A stretch of 64,000 bases of DNA from Eopsaltria australis (Eukaryota; Chordata; Aves; Passeriformes; Petroicidae), in the NCBI GenBank assembly GCA_034509425.1, contig JAVTVJ010000050.1:62001-126000 (forward strand). The letters run 5' to 3'. How positions within the stretch are numbered: position 1 is the first letter of the stretch; the number at the start of each line of letters is the position of its first letter. A program made the translations under genes and the position numbers. The notes beneath the pieces were generated by a model. That model did not search any database and was not told the origin of the DNA. It saw only the letters and a program-made list of their open reading frames with translations. This document shows positions 57,101 through 64,000 of this stretch, in pieces.

Positions 57101-60067
57101 GTGCCAGGGTGAGGTGTGAATTCCCAGTCCCACATTGTGCCAGTGCATGCAAGGGTCACGGAGATAGTGGCAGTCTGGGGAGGAATTGTGATGAGGATCA
57201 GGCTGAAGTGGCAGCCACAGCACAGAAAAGGGCAGGTCTGGAGGAGCAGAAAGCTGGAGGGTGATGGGTGTCTCAAGGGGGAAGAGGCTGCAGAGCACAA
57301 AGAGGGAGAAAATTTAAGTGGCAATAAGGTTTATAGAGAAAAATAATCCCCCAGTCCAGACAAATGGGGCCCAAGGTGCTTCCTGCAACCTGCTCTGAGA
57401 CTGAGCAGGTCTCAAAAAATCACTGATGCAAAAACCAGCAGCCTGCCCTGACTGCAGTGCACACAGCACTGAGCAAATGGAAACATCCCCAGGCCCAAGG
57501 AGGGGGAGACAAGTGGCTGAACAGATCTGGTCAGAAGTAAAGTGTATTCAGTCAGGGGAGATAAGAGGCAGTGTGAGAGACTGCCATAGGCAAACCTCAG
57601 ATGGGGAAAAAAGCCCACAAGGGAAGGACTGAGCATCTCTGCAGGAAGATGGGAGCCTGCTGGGAGCACAGGCACCTCAATCTGCATGTGCAGAGGACAT
57701 GCAAATTAAAACCAAATCATGTTACAGTAGCTCTTCAATGAAATTATTTGATCAGGCAGAGATGCAACAGGATCAAATTTTTCCCTTGCATTCTAGTACC
57801 TACACTGGGCTAAAGTAGTAAGTCTTTAAATGTATTTGATGAATTAGATACTGTTCATAAACAACCTGAACCAGTAATTTTGGGAAGGTCACTGCCTGAG
57901 CATCTCTGATGTGTTTATACAAAACAGAGAGAAGTGGCTAAAGGTGCCTGGGGAATGAGTTCCAAATCTCCCTTCCAGGGCCGAAAGAACTTCATGAAAG
58001 TTGTGCTCACAATCTGATGCTTTTAAGCTTATATGCTAATTATCTTCTACTACATGGTTTTTTTCAAGCTGCTCTCTGTTTCTTATTACTATTGCTGTAT
58101 CATTATGTAGCATAAAGTTACTTAAGACAGCAAAAGATTCAACAACACTTGCAAAACTGATAGAGAAAGAAGGACTGGATTCTGGACTGGTACAGCTGGT
58201 TTAAGGTATTTTAGAAGTAAATGAAATCAAATGAGAATTTATAATCCTTCCTGAGGTCTGGATTCCATCAGACTAAACTCATTAGGCATTAAGGTGCAGG
58301 TGCAGCTAAATAAAGGATTGTTCTGCTTTTCTTAATGCCATAGATTCACATCTTGAGTTCAAAATAAAAGTCTTTTAAAAGCACATGTATATATTGTGCA
58401 TCTACTGGCAGCACTTGAAAGAGAAAGCTCAGCTGATGGAATCTTCAAATGCCTCCTTTTTGCCAAAGGAATGTGCCCATTTCTGCACCGGCTGTGCTGA
58501 GGGACACGAGTGGAGAAGTGACTGGACATCGGCCTCTTTAGGCTTATTCATTTCATTTGCATCAGACATCCTTTCATCTACTGAGCAGCTGCCCAAACAA
58601 ATAGCATAAATCTAATTAATCCTCCGTTAATATTGTATTGCCACAACAAGCCCAGCATCCCCCCCAAATACTGCAGGAGTGTGGGCCTACACCTGCACAG
58701 GCTCCCTGCGAGGAGCACGGCAGGGAACCCAGCCTTTCTTGTGGGCTACTGGGATAAAAGGAAAATAATTAAAAACCAGTTTCCCAGGTTTGAAGCCATG
58801 CGACTTGCTGGATTTCTCAGCTGAAATCCCAGATTCTGGTTTTGTTGAGAGAGCAGTTGGTGGGACATTACAAAATAAGCAGCAGATATCAGGCACGTGG
58901 CCACCAGATAAGGATCTCAGCCTTTGATTGTGATCAGCAAATTCTCAACTTGGAATGTACACACCGAGCTGTGCCCCAAGACCACGACCAGCTGGGCCTT
59001 TGGAGCTTGTCTGTGCACTAACAAACATCTGCAGCTCTGGGCCAGGCAAGAGCTGGGAGATTAGGGGACAACAAACTATTGAGGGGAAAGGTCCTGCTGC
59101 CCCAGAGGGGAAATCCCTGCCAGAGCAGTGCTCTCCTTGCACCCAGGCTGCTACAGCCATTGCCTGTTTCTCAGGTGTTCTGTATGTGGGAGGTCCAGTG
59201 GTCTTAACACAGTTTATAATGATTAGACAGAAATGAAGTATTTGGAGGGATGTTTTGAAAAATAACCACTAGAAACTTCGGTTACTGCTTCCAAACACAC
59301 TGTGGAGTGCCTTTCCTCATGCAAGTGTGACTTCATGACCTAGTTCACATTTTTCTTTGAGATCATCATGTTTCCTCTGTGCTGCCAGGAGAGCTGAGCT
59401 CAGGTGGGGCACTGGGTTTGGGACACAGGACCTGGAGAGGAGGTCACTGCCTGGAATGACCCTCCCTGCCAGCACCACACGTCCTCCCTCTGTCCTTCTG
59501 CCCATGATGGGACTCACAGCTCATGCACGGGAGCTTTTTGCTTTCTAGGAATATTTCCTGTGCAACACATTTATTTTATTGAGAAGTACGCAGGCGGCTG
59601 TTTGTTCTTTATTAACTCTATACAGCCCTGAGAGCTGTGAATATTAAAGACCTGTGAGTTGCTGGCATCCAAATATATTCCTGTTTGCAGATGCAAAATG
59701 TTAGTGTCTCAGAGTGATGGCAAGTTTAAACTGTTATTTCAGGAATGTCCTCATAAGATAAACACGTAGAGAGCATGTGCACGTGCCTGTCCCCTTTACA
59801 CTCTAAACGTTGGTGGCCCATGCCCCAGGCATAACGGCATCTGAAGGTGAGGCAAAGATTTATTTGCAGTTTTAATTCCCACCCACGATCCCTATTATAC
59901 AAGAGGAATTTTCTTCTGGTACAAGATAAGCCCATCAGTGACATCAGCAGCACCTAGCCCTGCATACCACAGCCCTGCTGGATTCCTGACACAGCCTCTC
60001 GCTAGGGCTGGGCCATGCAGGCCTCCTGAGTCAGCCCCTAACAACAGCATTTGCTGGTTTGTTTTGG

Positions 60068-60095
60068 TTTTTGTGCGTCTTCGAACGCACAAAAA
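60068..60095. repeat. 11-bp perfect inverted repeat with a CTTCGA loop
   Basis: Arms TTTTTGTGCGT and ACGCACAAAAA pair perfectly around a six-base CTTCGA loop that contains a UUCG core. The stretch is CpG-containing while its surroundings are CpG-poor. Transcribed with BMP7 intron 1 it would form a stable short hairpin. It is too short for a microRNA precursor. Confidence 0.65.
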
Positions 60096-61954
60096 TTTTG
60101 CAATTGCGGTTCTGGGGTAAAAGATCAGCTGTTGAAATCCAGCCCGGTGTCCTAGCTCGGGTCTGGGATGAATGGAGGGAGCTCAGCTCACGTCCTGTTG
60201 CGTGCAAATGGCAAAAAGAGCACAGAAATGAGTGTGTGGGGCTTGTGAAAGCGACTCTGAAGGAGCAGGGACACAGAGAACTCTTCTCCAGCTTGGTGTC
60301 CTGCCTACCAGGCACTGCTCACTTGTTGGACTATAGCTGCAAGACTCCCAGTGTATGAGACACAGTGGCTTAGATTTATCCCCCTCCTCTGCAGGATTTT
60401 CAGTGAAGCAGCTCTCATCTCACAGTGTGGACTGATGAGCAAAATGACAGTTGCTGCAGGAATATTTGGGGTTTGCTCGAATGGATTTCTGCATTGTTCT
60501 GGATTCTTTGGAGTATTTCTGTATTCCCTGTGTCAGGCTTCAATGCAGCAGAACGGGCAGAGATTTCCATGGATATGGACTCCAATATTCTGGTAATTTG
60601 ATTACAGCGCATGCCATGGATTGCAGGAACTGTTGTATTCAGAGGTCAAAGTTGTGTCCACACCAATGAGAGAAGTTTTACACCACGTGCCTGATTTGCT
60701 TCTCCTTTTCACCTGTCTCAGGAGACAAATGATTCACCACATAGTGCTGAAATAGCTTCATCTCCTGATTTGGGCCAAGATTTAAGAGTGGTTACCCAGA
60801 GGTTTCTTTTTGAGCTGAGGAGAAAGATCTGTGATGAATGATTCTTTTGCAGTTCTTCTCTCCTGCAGTTTATTACAAGTGCATTTGTGTAATTAGGGGG
60901 CCCAGTAGTAATGCTGTTAAAATACAAGTGGACACATTTATTGTTTCCTCCAAAAGGAAACAACCAGTCTCTAGCAGTTCTGGTTTTTCCCTGCCTCAAC
61001 TGAACATTTACTGCTTTATGTAGCTAACAGATTGTGAGGCTAAAGTTACTTCTTTTTTTTTTACCCCCTTTTATTTCTTTTTGTTAAAAAGAAAAGAAAA
61101 AAAAATCCCCTCCATTCTCTTAACAAATGCTGGATTTTTTAAGGATACGTTCAGAAAGGGGAACTTAAACTCAGCATGATGTTTATAGCGCCACACAAGC
61201 TTCAGGAAAAGTGATGTGCAGTACTCTTTATTAACATCTAAAAAGTCCCTGTGGGATTATAATGACTGCAGAGTAATAAACAAATAAAAGTAGCAAGATT
61301 AAATAGTTCAGAATATTTTTAGTGATGGAGGCAGCAATGAGTTTTAACCTTGAGAACCAGGGGAAGAGCAGCTTGTGGGTAGAACAAACACAATTAGGAA
61401 TGGATTCCTCTTAGTGACGACTGGCTATCATTCATGGCATTACAGATAATTGTCTTATGTAAATAAATTGTTAAAATATGGATCCAAAAGAGCAGTACTC
61501 AAATGTAAGCACCAGAATTAGGAATTGCTAAATTATGGCAATTTTTATTCTTCCATTTAAATGACAGAGCTGAACTTGCTTTCCCTTGTGGTGGCTCCCT
61601 GCAGTCAATGGATGTTCCAGGTACCAAAACAGGGAATTAAAACCAGTCCTATTCCCAATCCTTACCCAGGAAGAAACCCATCTCTCCATCAGAACTAAAA
61701 CACCCAACTACTGATCCGGTATTATTTTATGAGCATTTTTTAGTACTTCTCCCAGAGCTCTTCTGGTCTCTTTTAGGAAGTTTTACAGCCACTGAGCTTT
61801 GGGAAGAACAATTGGCAAAGCCAAGGCAGCCCCAGCAGTGCCAAGGCGAGGCGGTGGCTGAGGGTGATGCCTGAAGGGTTTTTTGCTTTTCTCCTAAATT
61901 CTTTTACACAGTTCCCTATATTCACAGGTATCAGCATGCACACTTGTGATGCTT

Positions 61955-62305
61955 TAGGTGATAGCTCAGCCCGGTTTCATGGTGTTTATAGGGCCGGGAG
62001 ACCAAACACCCCTGAAACCACGGAGAGTTAGAGACCAAACACTCTGTTTTCGTAAGCACTCAAGGTCCCCTAGCAGGACAGATTCTGTAAACTAGAAGTT
62101 ATCCCACCCCAGCCCCTTATTGGGCCCTCTCGTTAGATATGCTAATGAGTAAGGTCTTTAATTGTACACTCGACTGGGGGGACGGGGCTTTGGCGACGCG
62201 TTCTACCATAGCAGAAGCCATGGAATGGGATCCTATTAAAATCCCGAGGGAAACGACCCCAACCCTCTGACCCTGTCTGAGCCTTTATTTCCTAAGACCA
62301 GAAAA
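61955..62305. mobile_element. Possible solo LTR or LTR-like retroposon fragment (unclassified)
   Basis: A roughly 350-bp block has clearly different composition from the flanks. It has many CpGs (GCGACGCGTT, CCCGAGGG, AACGACCCC, TCTCGTTAG), a CCTATAAA-type box on the minus strand (near 61985), a CCTATTAAAA box on the plus strand (near 62233), an octamer-like ATGCTAAT (62138) and an AATAAA on the minus strand at its right end. These are features seen in retroviral long terminal repeats. I find no gag, pol or env remnants, cannot place exact ends or a target duplication, and cannot decide orientation. It could instead be a regulatory block. Confidence 0.35.
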
Positions 62306-62730
62306 AGGCATCAGGGCAGGCAGGATTTGGCCCGGGGCTGCAGTGCCAGAGTCAAAGCTCAGGCTGATTTACAGCCCCCCAGGCTGGGCACAGGAGCTGT
62401 GCCAGCTCCTGGGATGGTGTCAGAGGTGGTGACTTCACCGCAGGGGTGGCCTGGGGCCAGGCTGCTCCAGCTGGGGCTGCTGAGGGTGACATCAGTGGGG
62501 CTGTGGAGGTGATTCAGCCCAGCATCATCCAGAGCTGGGAGGCTGCAGCACAACCCGGGGAAACTCTGTGCTCATGTGAAAGGCACTCGTGTGCAGCAGG
62601 GAAAACCTTACAGAGCGATGCTCTGAGAGATTATCAGCTCCATGGTGCTCCCCCACCACAGACAGAGCTCTTGCTCTCTTTAATCATTGCTCAGGGGGAA
62701 GCTGCCTTCCCTCTCCCCTCCATTTCCTTG

Positions 62731-62746
62731 TTTTTTTTTTTTTTTT
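62731..62746. repeat. Poly(T) tract
   Basis: A run of 16 T. No recognisable retroposed sequence lies next to it. Confidence 0.9.
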
Positions 62747-63074
62747 GAAGGAAGGTAGCTTTTAAGAGCTTGCCATGAAGATCTAAGTTAAAGGATTTTC
62801 TCTACTACAAAGCCTGCATAGTTTCCCAGGCCAGGTGGACCCCATAGCACTGACTGCATGCTGAAAAATCTCATCCCCACCCTTCAGGCACTTTAATTGT
62901 AAGCCTTTCCAGATACACTGGATAAACACTGTCAAAATGAACCTGAAAGGGTTGTTGTTGTTGGTTTAGCCCTTAAATAATTATGAGTTTGTCTGTCTAA
63001 TTACAACATAATCTTGTTTAAACTTGGATGGCTATTTGCAGTATCTCTTAAATGAGGTGGAAGCAGAAACACTG

Positions 63075-63093
63075 AAAAAAAAAAAAAAAAAAA
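63075..63093. repeat. Poly(A) tract
   Basis: A run of 19 A in BMP7 intron 1. The upstream sequence shows no open frame or SINE/LINE similarity that I recognise, so it is listed only as a homopolymer. Confidence 0.9.
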
Positions 63094-64000
63094 GAAAATT
63101 CACAGTTCTTCCACTTTAAGGGAAGGGAAAAAAGAATTTTAACTCTTGTAAAATTTAATTCAACCTGACAACAAAAGGCTCTAACTTGGAAGCTACTGTG
63201 GTAGGATAAAGATGATAAAGAATAATGTGGGAGCTCTGAGATGCAACAGAAACTTAATCCTCCACAGACAATATTTTTCAAACAGTTTAGAAATAGTTTA
63301 CGGTAATTTACGGGAAGACTTGAGTGACAAAGCACATTACTTGAAGTGCCTTTCCTTCACTAGGCACTTTCTAAATTCTTTCTCTTTCATTTCTTTACTC
63401 TCAGGAGACTTTTAAATCCAGTCAACCAAAACAACACTTTGTTTGTTGGTATAGCAGGGGCTGGCACAGATGGCAGACACTGCACCTGTTCCAATAAACT
63501 GGGGAAACGAGAGATAAACCATAGCACTCATTAAGAGGAATCTACTGAAACATGAACAATTTGTATTTTGAATATCTTCCAGGAGTAAAAGGAGAAATAC
63601 ATAAACAGACTTTGTTTTTACCATCATCAGTTTAAAATAAACTTTGTTTAAAGGGAACTTCACATTTGGTTTATGTACAAAGGCAGGCATACCACGAAAG
63701 AAACTATGATAATGCTTGATTTTCTTTAAGAAAGGCAAGTGATTTTATCTAGCTGCTCCTATTCTTCTAAAGAAAAATTACCTGTTGGCAGTTTGACCAA
63801 AATCAGTTAATTCCCCTGTTCCTTAGTTGTGGCAGCTCTTTTTGCTTTTGCATTTTCTCATGTTGAGTATATCATATTCTTACAGTCTAGTTCAGAATGA
63901 TCAGAGGAACAACATAAACTAAAGTCCATCTGCTCATCTATTAATAAATAACTAAAATTATTGGGGGGTGTGGGGAAGAGTTGTTTGGATCGTTAGCAAC

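Larger units (their letters stand above)
47676..64000 (-). other. BMP7: BMP7 intron 1, 3' part (over 16.3 kb, runs off the window)
   Basis: The exon 2 acceptor is at 47676-47677. To the right I find no sequence that could encode the BMP7 signal peptide or the first part of its prodomain, so exon 1 lies outside. The intron holds a MIR-like relic, a (CA)n tract, poly(T) and poly(A) runs, short inverted repeats, an LTR-like insertion near 62 kb and several AT-rich, repeat-poor stretches. Mammalian BMP7 intron 1 is also very long and known to hold enhancers; function here is an inference. Confidence 0.85.

Noticed and set aside
61960..61985. tRNA A-box-like GATAGCTCAGCCCGG
   Set aside because: No matching B box at the right distance and no cloverleaf. 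Treated as part of the LTR-like block.
63075..63093. Poly(A) run as the tail of a processed pseudogene or SINE
   Set aside because: The sequence upstream has no open frame or recognisable retroposon, and I could not see a target duplication.
1..64000. Prokaryote-type systems, CRISPR arrays, operons or phage genes
   Set aside because: The window is vertebrate genomic DNA with spliced exons and retroposon relics. No direct-repeat/spacer array or compact operon-like coding is present.

Overview
The window is vertebrate nuclear DNA, most likely from a bird and probably a songbird. It holds split exons with canonical GT-AG introns, a CR1 LINE tail (the dominant avian/reptilian retroposon), two decayed MIR-like SINE relics and very GC-rich minisatellites. 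There is no operon-like gene packing. The species call is an inference; I could not run a search.

The only protein-coding gene I can support is BMP7 (bone morphogenetic protein 7), on the minus strand. Exons 7 to 2 lie at 31294-31443, 31962-32072, 32707-32783, 34046-34243, 37398-37546 and 47483-47675. Together they encode the C-terminal two thirds of the precursor: part of the TGF-beta propeptide, the furin-type RSIR site and the complete 139-residue mature ligand with seven cystine-knot cysteines. Every junction is GT-AG and the phases agree from exon to exon. Exon 1 (signal peptide and first part of the prodomain) is not in the window. Intron 1 therefore runs off the right edge and is longer than 16.3 kb.

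Layout: 1-28650 is intergenic DNA downstream of BMP7. It contains a CpG-rich block with two GC-rich minisatellites (about 5440-8470), a dispersed duplicated segment (737-794 and 4218-4274), a MIR-like relic near 19.8-19.95 kb, and a long non-repetitive CpG-retaining stretch (17030-18640) that looks like a conserved non-coding element. About 28650-31293 is the likely BMP7 3'UTR, with a good distal poly(A) site. 31294-47675 is the BMP7 exon-intron body, with a CR1 fragment in intron 4. 47676-64000 is intron 1, with a second MIR-like relic, a (CA)n tract, a UUCG-loop inverted repeat, an enhancer-like stretch near 53.6-54.1 kb and an LTR-like CpG-rich insertion near 61.95-62.3 kb.

I found no second protein-coding gene, tRNA, rRNA, CRISPR array or prokaryote-type system. 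The long open frames over 7.2-8.5 kb are by-products of a stop-free GC-rich tandem repeat. The most worthwhile follow-ups are the candidate regulatory blocks, the minisatellite, the LTR-like insertion and two unusual residues in the BMP7 prodomain.
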